This document shows, piece by piece, positions 52,063-60,848 of a DNA stretch of 64,000 bases. The DNA lies in the NCBI GenBank assembly GCA_900544685.1, contig UQWA01000011.1:21272-85271 (forward strand), in the 5' to 3' direction. Numbering within the stretch: the first letter of the stretch is position 1; each line of letters starts with the position of its first letter. Position numbers and translations under genes: made by a program. The stretch is from an uncultured Lachnospiraceae bacterium. GTDB taxonomy: Bacteria > Bacillota > Clostridia > Lachnospirales > Lachnospiraceae. A model generated the notes under the pieces. It was not told where the DNA came from. It did not search any database and was given only the letters and a program-made list of their open reading frames with translations.

Positions 52063-52575
52063 ATGGATTTTTCAGAAGTAATAAAAAACAGATATTCCTG
52101 TAAAAAATTCAGTGACAGGAAAGTAAAAAAGGAAAAACTGGATAAGATTTTGGAAGCAGGACGTGTTGCTCCCACAGCAAAAAATCTTCAGGAACAGCAT
52201 ATTTATGTGGTACAGTCTGAAAAGGGATTAGCTGCCATTGATAAAGTGACACCTTGCCGATATGGTGCACCGGTGGTTTTAGTGGTAGCTTATAATAAAA
52301 ACAATGTATTTACTTATCCGGGTGAAAAAAGAGATTCAGGAATCGAGGATGCCAGCATTGTAGCAACACATATGCTGCTGGCAGCCTATAATGAAGGCGT
52401 TGACAGCTGCTGGATTAATTTCTTTAATCCAGATGAACTGGCACAGGCACTTAATCTTCCAGAAGACGAAGAAGTCCTGATGCTGTTGGATCTTGGAATT
52501 GCAGTAGAAGGAACAAAAGCACTTCCAAATCATAACAGAAGAAAAGAGCTGACAGAAACAGTAACCTATATGTAA
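52063..52575 (+). CDS. Nitroreductase-family flavoprotein
   Basis: 170-residue FMN protein of the nitroreductase family: KNRYSCKKFSDRKV at the N terminus, RVAPTAKNLQEQH forming the FMN phosphate site, and a C-terminal LGIAVEGTKALPNHNRR. Shorter than classical NfsB, like many clostridial members. The ATG at 52063 has GGAG eight bases upstream; an ATG at 52045 would place that site inside. It probably shares a transcript with the U32-like gene. Its substrate is unknown. Confidence 0.9.
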   Translation: MDFSEVIKNRYSCKKFSDRKVKKEKLDKILEAGRVAPTAKNLQEQHIYVVQSEKGLAAIDKVTPCRYGAPVVLVVAYNKNNVFTYPGEKRDSGIEDASIVATHMLLAAYNEGVDSCWINFFNPDELAQALNLPEDEEVLMLLDLGIAVEGTKALPNHNRRKELTETVTYM

Positions 52576-52583
52576 TAAAAAGT

Positions 52584-52633
52584 TCACCTTCAGGCAATGA
52601 TCTACCAAAAGAACAGCCTGAAGGTGATTTTAT
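52584..52633 (+). terminator. Intrinsic terminator after the nitroreductase gene
   Basis: A perfect 12-bp stem (52584-52595 with 52616-52627) with a 20-base loop is followed by TTTTAT. Confidence 0.85.
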
Positions 52634-52760
52634 ATTCGAAAGTGGCTGTAAAGGCTATTTCGAGCCTAGGTGGTTCTTGTCAGCAATAACGCCGATATTT
52701 TATCAGTAGTTTTTATTTTGTGATATACTGTTCTATATGATTTAAAAAATAGAGAAAAGC

Positions 52761-52910
52761 ATGAAGTTTACTAAAAGCAAATGCCCGTACCGGATATGCA
52801 AAATGCTATTTATTTCTAATGAAAACAGAGGGCAGGGAATCCATATCCGCTGCTGTATATGTAAAAAACTTGAGGAGAGCAGCTATGAATATAAGAAGCG
52901 CACAGACTAA
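52761..52910 (+). CDS. Possible Cys-rich small protein overlapping the GNAT gene
   Basis: A 49-codon frame from ATG 52761, about 30 bases after a likely promoter (TATACT at 52724-52729), reading MKFTKSKCPYRIC and ending in a basic tail. Cys8 and Cys13 and a CCIC group at 31-34 could make a small zinc site. It overlaps the start of the acetyltransferase gene by 26 bases, so ribosomes reading it would deliver translation to the next start. The ribosome binding site (AGAG) is weak. It may instead be an untranslated leader. Confidence 0.3.
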   Translation: MKFTKSKCPYRICKMLFISNENRGQGIHIRCCICKKLEESSYEYKKRTD

Positions 52911-53340
52911 AGATTTATCAAGAATTGCTGAAATTTTTGTATTCAATAACAGAATCAATTATCTGCCAATATTCAAAGATGAATCCTATTCCTTCGGAGA
53001 ATTGCAGGTAGTATCGTTCATAGAGCAGTATCTGAAAAGGAAAGAAGTATATCAGAACCTTTATGTATATGATGACGGACTAATCAAAGGATTCCTGCAA
53101 ATGAAGGAAACAGAAATCTATAAGTTGTATATAGAACCATGTTTTCAGAGGGAAGGAATAGGTCATGAACTGATAGAATTTGCTATAAAAGAATTTGGGG
53201 CAGATCATCTGTGGACATTGGAAAAGAATGTAAAAGCAATTGCATTTTACAACAGACATGGATTTTGCTTTACAGGTCAAAGGCAATTTGAGGAAGGCAC
53301 CACAGAATATGTGATAGAATTGAAGAGAGAAACATCTTAA
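52885..53340 (+). CDS. GNAT-family N-acetyltransferase
   Basis: 151-residue acetyltransferase of GNAT fold: the acetyl-CoA loop is seen as CFQREGIGHELIEFAIK, with the upstream strand IYKLYIEP and a C-terminal FYNRHGFCFTG. Substrate unknown. The ATG at 52885 has GAGGAGAG upstream and starts the conserved MNIRSAQTKDL; the frame before it lacks such support. Confidence 0.9.
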   Translation: MNIRSAQTKDLSRIAEIFVFNNRINYLPIFKDESYSFGELQVVSFIEQYLKRKEVYQNLYVYDDGLIKGFLQMKETEIYKLYIEPCFQREGIGHELIEFAIKEFGADHLWTLEKNVKAIAFYNRHGFCFTGQRQFEEGTTEYVIELKRETS

Positions 53341-53389
53341 GATAATGGAAAATTGGGAATTGTGTACTGGGCTGGCCGTATGGAGAAGA

Positions 53390-54751
53390 TTACTTCTCCA
53401 TACGTTTCAGTTCCGGCAGTACAGTGCACAGCATGGTGATAAAGCAGAGGCTTCCACCGATGATATTAGACACCGGTTCGGCCAGGAATACACCTCTGGT
53501 TCCCATGTGCAGTGCATATGGCATCAGATAGGTGAGCGGTACCACAATAAAGACTTTACGAAGCAGGGAGAAGAAGATCGCCTGCTTCTTTTTATTCAGA
53601 GATTTGAATACAGTCTGGCCGATATACTGCAGATCCATAAAAATAAAGGCCGCAAAATACTGATTCAGTGCTGGAATACTGTCCTGAATCAGAGATGCAT
53701 CAGAAGTGAAGATGCGGATCAGAGTACCTGGAATCAGGATAATCAGACTCCACATGACAGCTGTATAAGCGAGAATCATCATGCCTAGAACCAGGATGGC
53801 CTTCCGCACCCGGACTGGACGGACCGCACCGTAGTTGTAACTTAAGATGGGTGAAGTTCCTTCATTCATAGCATAGATTGGTGTCTCGACCAGCTGGCGT
53901 ACACTGGATACAATTGTCATGACAGAAATGTAGACATCGCCACCGGTAACGGAAAGCACGTTATTACAGCAGATCGTTACCAGGCTGTTGGTAATCTGCA
54001 TGATAAATCCGGCAGTTCCCAGACTGGTGATATTTTTAGCATAGTTGATACACTTGGGAATCTCATCCTTGTGAAGCAACCGTACTTTAAGTTCTGATTT
54101 GTTCGTAAGGAAATAAAGGACAAAGACGGCGGACAGAACCTGTGAGCTCACAGTGGCAATAGCCGCACCGCGAATGCCAAATCCCAGAACGAAAATAAAC
54201 AGCGGGTCCAGAAGCAGATTTGCTACTGCACCGATGGTCACAGAGATCATACCGATGACAGAATAGCCCTGCGCATTAATAAAAGGATTCATACCTACGG
54301 ACAACATGGATGGAAGTGTGCCGATCAGGTAAACCATCAGATATGGCAGAGCATAAGTCAGGGCTTCTGAAGATGCACCGAACAGGATTAAAAGCGGGCG
54401 GGCAAAACACAGACCAGTCACCATCAGGATCAGAGCACTGGCAGACAACATGGTGAAGGAAGTATTCATAATGCAGACTGCTTCCGGTTCTTTCTTTTTT
54501 CCTCTGTAAATAGAAAACAACGGAGCACCGCCGCTGCCGAACAGGTTGGCAAAGGCGGTGATAATGACAATCAGTGGAAAACACAGACCGACAGCGCCAA
54601 GGGCAGCCGTTCCCTCTCCAGGAATACGTGCAATGTAGATACGATCCACCACGTTATACAAGAGATTTAAAAGCTGGGCCACCAGCATGGGAAGACCAGC
54701 CCCCAAAATATTTCCAGTTATGGTTCCATTTTCAAAATCAATTCGTTTCAT
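53390..54751 (-). CDS. MATE-family multidrug efflux protein
   Basis: 453 residues with 12 predicted helices in two MATE repeats; motifs include the N-terminal GNILGAGLPMLVAQLLNLLYNVVDRIYI and NPFINAQGYS. It would export cationic drugs or other small molecules using Na+ or H+. The ATG at 54751 has AAGGA at correct distance; the ATG three codons earlier is too close to it. It is divergent from the BceRS-type genes. Confidence 0.93.
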   Translation of the reverse strand: MKRIDFENGTITGNILGAGLPMLVAQLLNLLYNVVDRIYIARIPGEGTAALGAVGLCFPLIVIITAFANLFGSGGAPLFSIYRGKKKEPEAVCIMNTSFTMLSASALILMVTGLCFARPLLILFGASSEALTYALPYLMVYLIGTLPSMLSVGMNPFINAQGYSVIGMISVTIGAVANLLLDPLFIFVLGFGIRGAAIATVSSQVLSAVFVLYFLTNKSELKVRLLHKDEIPKCINYAKNITSLGTAGFIMQITNSLVTICCNNVLSVTGGDVYISVMTIVSSVRQLVETPIYAMNEGTSPILSYNYGAVRPVRVRKAILVLGMMILAYTAVMWSLIILIPGTLIRIFTSDASLIQDSIPALNQYFAAFIFMDLQYIGQTVFKSLNKKKQAIFFSLLRKVFIVVPLTYLMPYALHMGTRGVFLAEPVSNIIGGSLCFITMLCTVLPELKRMEK

Positions 54752-54854
54752 ATAAATCATTCCTTTTTCTTTTCTTGCGCTGTTAGTATAGCAAGTGTTA
54801 TGCTAGATGTAAATTGCGGATTTAAGAAAAAGATAAGCAGGGAGGGATGAAAAG

Positions 54855-55535
54855 TTGAATAAAGTATTGATCGTAGAAGATGATCCGGTGATTGCAAAGT
54901 CAGTGGCAGATCATCTCACGACCTGGCAGATGCAGGTCAGGTGTGCCAAAGACTTTGAAAAGATTGATGAGGAAGCAACCGATTTTCAGCCGGATATTAT
55001 CATTATGGATATCAAGCTGCCTTATTATAATGGCTTTTATTGGTGTTCCCAGATCCGAAAAAATTCCAGGGTGCCGATTGTGTTCCTGTCCTCGGCGGAT
55101 GATAATATGAATATTGTGATGGCAATGAACATGGGCGGGGATGATTTCATTTCCAAGCCCTTTGATCTGCAGGTACTTACGGCAAAGCTGCAGGCGGTGC
55201 TGCGCAGAAGTTATGGAGCAGACCTGACATCCCATACTCTGGAATGTGGGAAAGTATGTCTGAATCTGGATGACACCAGCGCATCTGTCAGTGGAAAAAG
55301 AGTGGAACTGACGAAGAATGAATTCCTGATACTAAAGACGCTGATGGAGAAACAGGGAAAAGTAGTCAGCAGGGAAACCATCATGGAGCGTCTGTGGGGA
55401 AATGATGAGTTCGTGGATGATAATACATTGACGGTAAATGTGACCAGAATCCGCAAGAAGCTGGAAATGGCCGGTGTGAGAGATTTTATAGGAACAAAAA
55501 GAGGAATCGGATATATGGTGGGAAAAGAAGAATGA
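54855..55535 (+). CDS. bceR: OmpR-type response regulator, BceR-like
   Basis: 226 residues: receiver domain with phospho-acceptor Asp52 and Lys101, and a C-terminal winged helix (EFLILKTLMEKQGKVVSRE; TLTVNVTRIRKKL). The start is TTG at 54855, eight bases after GGAGGG; the ATG before it runs at once into a stop. The next gene is a kinase overlapping by four bases. Together with the ABC genes downstream it forms a Bce-type peptide antibiotic sensing and detoxification module. Confidence 0.93.
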   Translation: MNKVLIVEDDPVIAKSVADHLTTWQMQVRCAKDFEKIDEEATDFQPDIIIMDIKLPYYNGFYWCSQIRKNSRVPIVFLSSADDNMNIVMAMNMGGDDFISKPFDLQVLTAKLQAVLRRSYGADLTSHTLECGKVCLNLDDTSASVSGKRVELTKNEFLILKTLMEKQGKVVSRETIMERLWGNDEFVDDNTLTVNVTRIRKKLEMAGVRDFIGTKRGIGYMVGKEE

Positions 55536-56473
55536 AAATGAAAAATGGCAGAAAGCGGTTTGTGACAGAATATGCAGGTTTATTTTGTATGGAACCGGTC
55601 ATAGTACTTACTACGTTCGGAGTGTCTGCCCTGTATAACATACCGACAGAGTATATGATATATCTGATTGCATTGAATATAGCAGTATGGCTGATGGCTC
55701 TCTGTATACAATACCGTTTTTTCAAAAAGAAAAACGAGGAATATCAGGAAGAGATAAGAAATCTACAGAGAAATCATCGGGAGGAAAATCAAAAATGGGA
55801 AAATTTACGGGAAAAACAGGACTTCTTTGCACTGTGGGCGCATCAGATCAAGACGCCTATTGCAGCGATGCATCTGTTATTGCAGTCAGAAGAAACAGAT
55901 ACCGCTGACTGTCGTCAGGAGTTATTTAAGATCGAAAATTATGTGGAAATGGCACTGAACTATCTGCGTTTTGAAGAGATGAGTAACGATTTGGTACTGG
56001 AACGGAATTCGTTGGAAGCACTGGTACGCCAGACGGTAAAAAAATATGCGTTTGTGTTTATTCATAATCATATTGCCATAAAGCTGGGGGATCTGGACTA
56101 TCGTGTGCTTACGGATGAAAAATGGTTCTGTTTTGTACTGGAACAGATATTATCCAATGCGCTAAAATATACCAGACAGGGAAGCGTCACAATTTTTGCA
56201 GAAAAGGACGATGAAGGAATACGCCTTACCATTCGTGATACCGGAATCGGAATCAGGAGTGAAGACCTGCCGAGAATCTTTGAAAAGGGTTTTACCGGAT
56301 ACAACGGACGGATGGATAAAAAGGCCAGTGGTCTGGGGCTGTATCTTTGCAAAGGAATCTGTGAGAAACTGGGACATAGGATCGAAGTATTTTCCACAGA
56401 AGGAAAAGGAACCGATATGTGTATCACAATGCCACAGGAGAATGTAAAATGGAAAGACCTTACAGAAATGTAA
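55532..56473 (+). CDS. bceS: Intramembrane-sensing histidine kinase, BceS-like
   Basis: 313 residues with two transmembrane helices (about 21-40 and 42-61) and almost no extracellular loop, as expected for BceS kinases that sense through their ABC transporter. The H box is LWAHQIKTPIAAMH with His104; N box EQILSNALKY and G boxes DTGIGI and ASGLGLYL follow. The BceR-type box used to control bceAB overlaps its stop codon. Confidence 0.93.
   Translation: MKMKNGRKRFVTEYAGLFCMEPVIVLTTFGVSALYNIPTEYMIYLIALNIAVWLMALCIQYRFFKKKNEEYQEEIRNLQRNHREENQKWENLREKQDFFALWAHQIKTPIAAMHLLLQSEETDTADCRQELFKIENYVEMALNYLRFEEMSNDLVLERNSLEALVRQTVKKYAFVFIHNHIAIKLGDLDYRVLTDEKWFCFVLEQILSNALKYTRQGSVTIFAEKDDEGIRLTIRDTGIGIRSEDLPRIFEKGFTGYNGRMDKKASGLGLYLCKGICEKLGHRIEVFSTEGKGTDMCITMPQENVKWKDLTEM
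56460..56473. promoter_or_regulatory. BceR-type binding box upstream of bceAB
   Basis: TTACA-GAAA-TGTAA, a perfect match to the TNACA-N4-TGTAA form reported for BceR-type regulators, lies 91 bases before the bceA start and about 60 bases before a TATGAT -10 element (56528-56533). Confidence 0.7.
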
Positions 56474-56483
56474 GATTACCATG

Positions 56484-56526
56484 AGGAAATGTAAGCCAGA
56501 AAAAGGGCAGCACATTTCCTTTTTTG
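56484..56526 (+). terminator. Terminator between bceRS and bceAB
   Basis: AGGAAATGT (56484-56492) pairs with ACATTTCCT (56512-56520), followed by a T run to 56526. It separates the regulator and transporter transcripts. Confidence 0.75.
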
Positions 56527-56563
56527 TTATGATGATAAAAAAGAGAGATAAAGGAGATGCGAG

Positions 56564-57334
56564 ATGGCAGTCTTAGAAGTAAATCATATCAAAAAAGTGT
56601 ATAAAACACGTATGGGTGGTGAGGAGATCACTGCATTACGCGATGTTCATTTCAGTGTGGAAAAGGGAGAGTTTGTGGCGATCATGGGAGAATCTGGAAG
56701 TGGAAAGACAACGTTGCTGAATATCCTGGCCAGTCTGGATACCCCAACGGTTGGAAAGGTTCTGGTGGGTGGCAAGGATTATAGCACGTTAAAGGATGAT
56801 GAACGGGCGATTTTTCGGAGAACGAATCTGGGATTTATCTTTCAGGATTTTAATCTTCTGGATAATTTTACCATCGAGGATAATATCAGACTTCCGCTGG
56901 TACTGGCAGGAGAGAATCATAAAACGATGGATCAAAAAGTTGTACCGATGGCCAGGAGCCTTGGTATTGATCAGTTACTGAAGAAATATCCTTATGAAGT
57001 ATCTGGCGGACAGAAGCAGAGAACGGCGGTAGCCAGAGCATTGATCACCAGACCGAGTATTTTGCTGGCTGACGAGCCGACCGGGGCACTGGATTCCCGT
57101 TCAGCAACGAATCTGTTACAGCAGCTTTGTGAGATCAACCGATCTGGGCAGACGATCCTTATGGTGACACACAGTAATGTGGCTGCCAGTTATGCCAGTC
57201 GTGTGATGTTCATCAAAGACGGGGAAGTGTTCCATCAGATCTATCGTGGTGATATGACCAGAAATGAAATGCTGGATAAGATCTGTGATGCGGTAACGGT
57301 ATTGATGAGAGGGGGAGAGGACAGTGAATCATAA
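56564..57334 (+). CDS. bceA: Bacitracin/peptide-type ABC transporter ATPase, BceA-like
   Basis: 256 residues: Walker A GESGSGKTT, signature VSGGQKQRT, Walker B LLADEPTGALD and switch His in VTHSNVAA. It belongs to the MacB/LolD-like group and works with the large BceB permease to free lipid II-cycle targets from peptide antibiotics. GGAG precedes the ATG; it overlaps bceB by 11 bases. Confidence 0.95.
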   Translation: MAVLEVNHIKKVYKTRMGGEEITALRDVHFSVEKGEFVAIMGESGSGKTTLLNILASLDTPTVGKVLVGGKDYSTLKDDERAIFRRTNLGFIFQDFNLLDNFTIEDNIRLPLVLAGENHKTMDQKVVPMARSLGIDQLLKKYPYEVSGGQKQRTAVARALITRPSILLADEPTGALDSRSATNLLQQLCEINRSGQTILMVTHSNVAASYASRVMFIKDGEVFHQIYRGDMTRNEMLDKICDAVTVLMRGGEDSES

Positions 57335-59330
57335 GCTTTTAAATAAACTTGTATTTCGTGGTATGCAAAAAAATAGAAAAACCCTGATTCCCTTTCTGAT
57401 AGCAGGAACATTTACCGTTATGATTTTTTACATTTTACAGTCTCTGGCCTATTGCCCTTATATTTACTACAAAGGGGTAGAAGCCTTTTATGGGGCACAG
57501 ACAATTGCCATTATTTTGGATATAAGCAGTCAGATCACTGCGGTATTTGCCGTGCTGTTTTTATTTTATGCGAACCAGTTTCTGATTAAAGGACGGAAAA
57601 AAGAAATGGGACTTTACGGTGTCCTTGGGATGTCCAAAAAGAATATTACTTATATTATGACAGCAGAAACGATCCTATATGCGCTGATCTCTATGGCAGT
57701 GGGAATGATGACAGGCACCTTTTTGAACAAACTGATGCTGTTAATGCTGTATAAAATTATAGGGCAGAGACCGGTAGAAGGACTGTTTTTTTCCACAAAA
57801 GCATTTGGAAATACCATGATGCTGTTTGGTATCATTTTTGCATGTTGTCTGCTGCACAATGTAAGATCCATTCGTGTGGGAAATCCGATCACCTTATTGC
57901 AGAGCAATCATACAGGAGAAAAAGAACCGAAGGTAAAGATAGGGATTTTTTTACTTGGCGTGGTGACACTGGCAGCAGGATATTATCTGGCACTTACGGC
58001 CAAAACGGCCAGTGAGGCTATAAACTCACTGTTTATCAGTATCTTACTGGTGGTACTTGCTACCTATGGTCTGTTTACCGCAGGGAGTATTTTTATACTG
58101 AAACGACTGAAAAAGAATCCGAAGTTTTATTATAAAACGAAAAATTTTATCAGTGTGTCTAATCTGATGTTCCGAATGAAGCATAATGCAGCAGGACTGG
58201 CATCCATCTGTATCTTATCTACTGGCGTGATTTTGCTGCTGACTTGTGGATGCTCTTTGATGATGTTGGGAGAAAAAAATATCAACAGACTGTATCCAAC
58301 TGATGTGAAAATAGAATCGAAAGTGACAGGAGCAGAACAGGGACAGCGGGAGATTACACAGATCAGAAGTGCACTGAAGGAATCTGGAATTCAGACATCA
58401 GAAGAAGTATACCGACAGTACAAGACAATCATGCTGCGAAAGGATGGACAAAAGCAGACATATGCGGATCCGGATATGATGTATACCGATATGGGATCCT
58501 GCATCGATACCTATCTGCTTTCTATGGATGATTACAATAAATATGTGGGAACCAATGAGAAACTGTCAGAAGATCAGGTGTTGATTTATAATTCAGATAA
58601 AGAATGGAAAAGCGGAGAAGTGCTGGATTTCCTTGGAAAAAAGTATGCGGTGGCAGGCAATGTGGACTACCGGGTCACATCCTATGTGCTAGACTCCACC
58701 ATGTCGCTGTTTGAATCAGAAATTTTGGTATTTGCCACTGAAGCACAGATCAACGGTTTCCTGGAACAGGCCGGACAGCAGGAGGATGAAGATTATAATG
58801 TATATATTGGATACCAGACAAATGGAGCTTTAAGTAAGGAGCAGCAGGAGTTATTCACACAAAATGTCAATGCAGTACTTCCAGATGTGGAAATCCATTT
58901 TAAGGCAGAAGAAAGACACTTTTTCTATAATATTTATGGAGGAGCTTTCTTTGTGGGAATTTTCCTGGCCATGCTGTTCCTGATGGCCACGGTGCTGATC
59001 ATTTATTACAAGCAAATGTCGGAAGGATATGAGGATCAGAGGCGTTTCCAGATCTTATCCAATGTGGGACTGACAGAAAAGGAAGCCAGAAAGTCCATTC
59101 AGACCCAGGTAAAACTGCTGTTTTTTCTGCCGGTTGGAGCAGCAATGCTTCATATGATGGTAGCCAGTAATGTGATTCGTCTGTTTTTACGGATGGTGCT
59201 TGTGGTAGATGCAAAGACTTTTGGAATGGCGATTGCAACGGTGAGCATAATATTTTTACTGGTATATATCCTAGTGTATCATATTACTTCAAGGACATAT
59301 TATAAAATCATTCACACAAAATCATGCTGA
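57324..59330 (+). CDS. bceB: Bacitracin/peptide-type ABC transporter permease, BceB-like
   Basis: 668 residues with ten predicted helices in FtsX-like arrangement. A large extracellular domain (about 320-530) between helices 7 and 8 is the hallmark of Bce permeases and the presumed peptide sensor. The conserved GRKKEMGLYGVLGMSKKN loop lies after helix 2. The start is GTG inside bceA, with a G-rich ribosome binding site. A hairpin at its end serves as terminator. Confidence 0.95.
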   Translation: MNHKLLNKLVFRGMQKNRKTLIPFLIAGTFTVMIFYILQSLAYCPYIYYKGVEAFYGAQTIAIILDISSQITAVFAVLFLFYANQFLIKGRKKEMGLYGVLGMSKKNITYIMTAETILYALISMAVGMMTGTFLNKLMLLMLYKIIGQRPVEGLFFSTKAFGNTMMLFGIIFACCLLHNVRSIRVGNPITLLQSNHTGEKEPKVKIGIFLLGVVTLAAGYYLALTAKTASEAINSLFISILLVVLATYGLFTAGSIFILKRLKKNPKFYYKTKNFISVSNLMFRMKHNAAGLASICILSTGVILLLTCGCSLMMLGEKNINRLYPTDVKIESKVTGAEQGQREITQIRSALKESGIQTSEEVYRQYKTIMLRKDGQKQTYADPDMMYTDMGSCIDTYLLSMDDYNKYVGTNEKLSEDQVLIYNSDKEWKSGEVLDFLGKKYAVAGNVDYRVTSYVLDSTMSLFESEILVFATEAQINGFLEQAGQQEDEDYNVYIGYQTNGALSKEQQELFTQNVNAVLPDVEIHFKAEERHFFYNIYGGAFFVGIFLAMLFLMATVLIIYYKQMSEGYEDQRRFQILSNVGLTEKEARKSIQTQVKLLFFLPVGAAMLHMMVASNVIRLFLRMVLVVDAKTFGMAIATVSIIFLLVYILVYHITSRTYYKIIHTKSC

Positions 59331-59345
59331 TGCATGATTTTTGTG
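59315..59345 (+). terminator. Hairpin overlapping the bceB stop
   Basis: A stem formed by 59315-59327 with 59332-59345 contains a T-rich right arm (ATTTTTGTG). It overlaps the end of bceB and probably ends that transcript. Confidence 0.65.
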
Positions 59346-59353
59346 CGTTATAG

Positions 59354-59382
59354 TTGACTTTTCTTACAATCAGGTGTAAAGT
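59354..59382 (+). promoter_or_regulatory. Promoter of the ECF-NiaR-PfkB operon
   Basis: TTGACT at 59354-59359 and TAAAGT at 59377-59382, with an upstream TG, are 17 bases apart. Transcription would start near 59389. Confidence 0.65.
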
Positions 59383-59397
59383 AGCTGTTAGGTTTGG

Positions 59398-59426
59398 TGT
59401 CTTGTCAACCGAAATGACAGATGTCA
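59398..59426. promoter_or_regulatory. Candidate NiaR-type operator
   Basis: TGTCTTGTCA (59398-59407) faces TGACAGATGTCA (59415-59426) as an imperfect inverted repeat directly after the predicted transcription start. The TGTC/GACA half-sites recall those described for NiaR in Bacillales. The operon encodes a NiaR-like 3H protein, so autoregulation is plausible. Confidence 0.5.
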
Positions 59427-59481
59427 AATAAATAAAGACCGTGTGAAGGTGCAAATTGTACAAACGGAAAGGGAAAGTAAA

Positions 59482-60084
59482 ATGGGAAAGATTTTTAAAA
59501 CAAAACTGACGACAGCTACTATCGTCTTAATTCCGGCATGTATCGGAATTAACTATCTGGGAAAGCTATTTGCATCCCTCTTAAAGCTTCCACTCTGGCT
59601 GGACAGTATCGGAACCTGTATCGGAGCATGCCTTGGAGGACCGGTGATCGGAGCTATTTGTGGAGCGGCCAATAACCTGATCTATGGACTGACCACAGGT
59701 GATAACATTACATTGATTTATGCGATTACCAGCTTAGGCATTGGTCTGGTGGTAGGTATTCTTGCAAGAATGGGATTTATGAAGACATTTCCGAAGTCCT
59801 TTATATGTGCACTGGGCGGTGGTCTGGCAGCCGTATGTATCTCCACACCACTGAACATTCTGTTCTGGGGTGGCACAACCGGTAATGTATGGGGTGATGC
59901 TTTATTTGCAGCTACACAGGCATCTGGAATGTCAGTGGGACTTGGATCTTTCTTAGATGAGATCGTGGTAGATGTGCCGGATAAGATCATTACCATTATT
60001 ATTGTATACCTTATTGTAAAGGGTCTGCCGAAGAAACTGACAGCGTTATATGATGTAAATGCAGAGACAGAGAGATTAGATTAA
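59482..60084 (+). CDS. ECF transporter S component (substrate-binding membrane protein)
   Basis: 200 residues with about six helices, typical of ECF S components: short N-terminal basic stretch, then SIGTCIGACLGGPVIGAICGAANNLIYGL, a Gly/Ala-rich segment. S components bind vitamins or similar compounds with high affinity. The specificity is not evident from the sequence; the operon context (3H-domain regulator, PfkB kinase) suggests a nucleoside-like or nicotinate-type substrate. An ATG at 59482 is chosen for its AAAGGGAAAG site; a GTG at 59443 opens the frame earlier. The stop overlaps the next ATG (TTAATGAAG). Confidence 0.87.
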   Translation: MGKIFKTKLTTATIVLIPACIGINYLGKLFASLLKLPLWLDSIGTCIGACLGGPVIGAICGAANNLIYGLTTGDNITLIYAITSLGIGLVVGILARMGFMKTFPKSFICALGGGLAAVCISTPLNILFWGGTTGNVWGDALFAATQASGMSVGLGSFLDEIVVDVPDKIITIIIVYLIVKGLPKKLTALYDVNAETERLD

Positions 60085-60848
60085 TGAAGAGTATCAGTTT
60101 ATATGTAGAGAAAGGGTCATGGCTGAACAAGCTGCACCCGTATACCAAGTTATTATATATTCTGACAGCAATTATGATTCCATTGACAGGGGGAAAGCTT
60201 TGGCTTTTCCCTGTTATGATTGTAAGCAGCTTGATCTTACTGCTCAGTGGAAAAATTATAAAGAGAGCACTGCCGCTGGTAGGGTTCTCTTTTACCTTAA
60301 TTGTTGTCATATTTTTGATTCAGGGACTTTTTAATCATGACAATGAAACGGTCTTATTTTCCATCGGGTGGATCACTTTTTACAAAGAAGGAACGCTTTT
60401 TGCAACCAGAATCGGCTGCAATATTCTGAATATGCTTTTGGCCTTCGGTGTGTTTGTCCTGACCACTTCGCCACAGGAGCTGGTAGATGAATTGGAAAAA
60501 AGTGGATTTTCTCCCAAATTTGGTTATGTGATCAATTCTGTTTTCCAGATTCTGCCACAGATGATGGCAACAAAAGATACGATCACGGATGCCCAGAGAA
60601 GCCGTGGGATGGAGACGGACGGCAATCTTCTGGTAAGAATGAAGGCATTTCTGCCACTGATTTCTCCGGTAGTGATGAGTTCTCTGATCAATACCAGAGA
60701 ACGTGCCATTGCATTGGATGTGCGGGGATTTGGAAGAAAGCAGAAGAAGACCTGGCTGTATGACCGGCCAAAATACAAATGGGATCCGGTGGCTCGGATC
60801 ATTCTTGTAGCACTTATGATAATCACCATTGTCTGGAGGGTACTGTAA
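60084..60848 (+). CDS. ecfT: ECF transporter transmembrane coupling protein EcfT
   Basis: 254-residue membrane scaffold linking the S component to the ATPases. It shows the coupling helices with the two conserved short Arg motifs, AQRSRGMET and ALDVRGFGRKQ, which insert in the ATPase grooves. Start and stop overlap with both neighbours by one base, so the transporter is translated as one unit. Confidence 0.93.
   Translation: MKSISLYVEKGSWLNKLHPYTKLLYILTAIMIPLTGGKLWLFPVMIVSSLILLLSGKIIKRALPLVGFSFTLIVVIFLIQGLFNHDNETVLFSIGWITFYKEGTLFATRIGCNILNMLLAFGVFVLTTSPQELVDELEKSGFSPKFGYVINSVFQILPQMMATKDTITDAQRSRGMETDGNLLVRMKAFLPLISPVVMSSLINTRERAIALDVRGFGRKQKKTWLYDRPKYKWDPVARIILVALMIITIVWRVL

Noticed and set aside
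54784..54805. Imperfect dyad TAGTATAGC/GTTATGCTA between the MATE and bceR genes
   Set aside because: Two mismatches in nine pairs and no second copy; too weak to call an operator.
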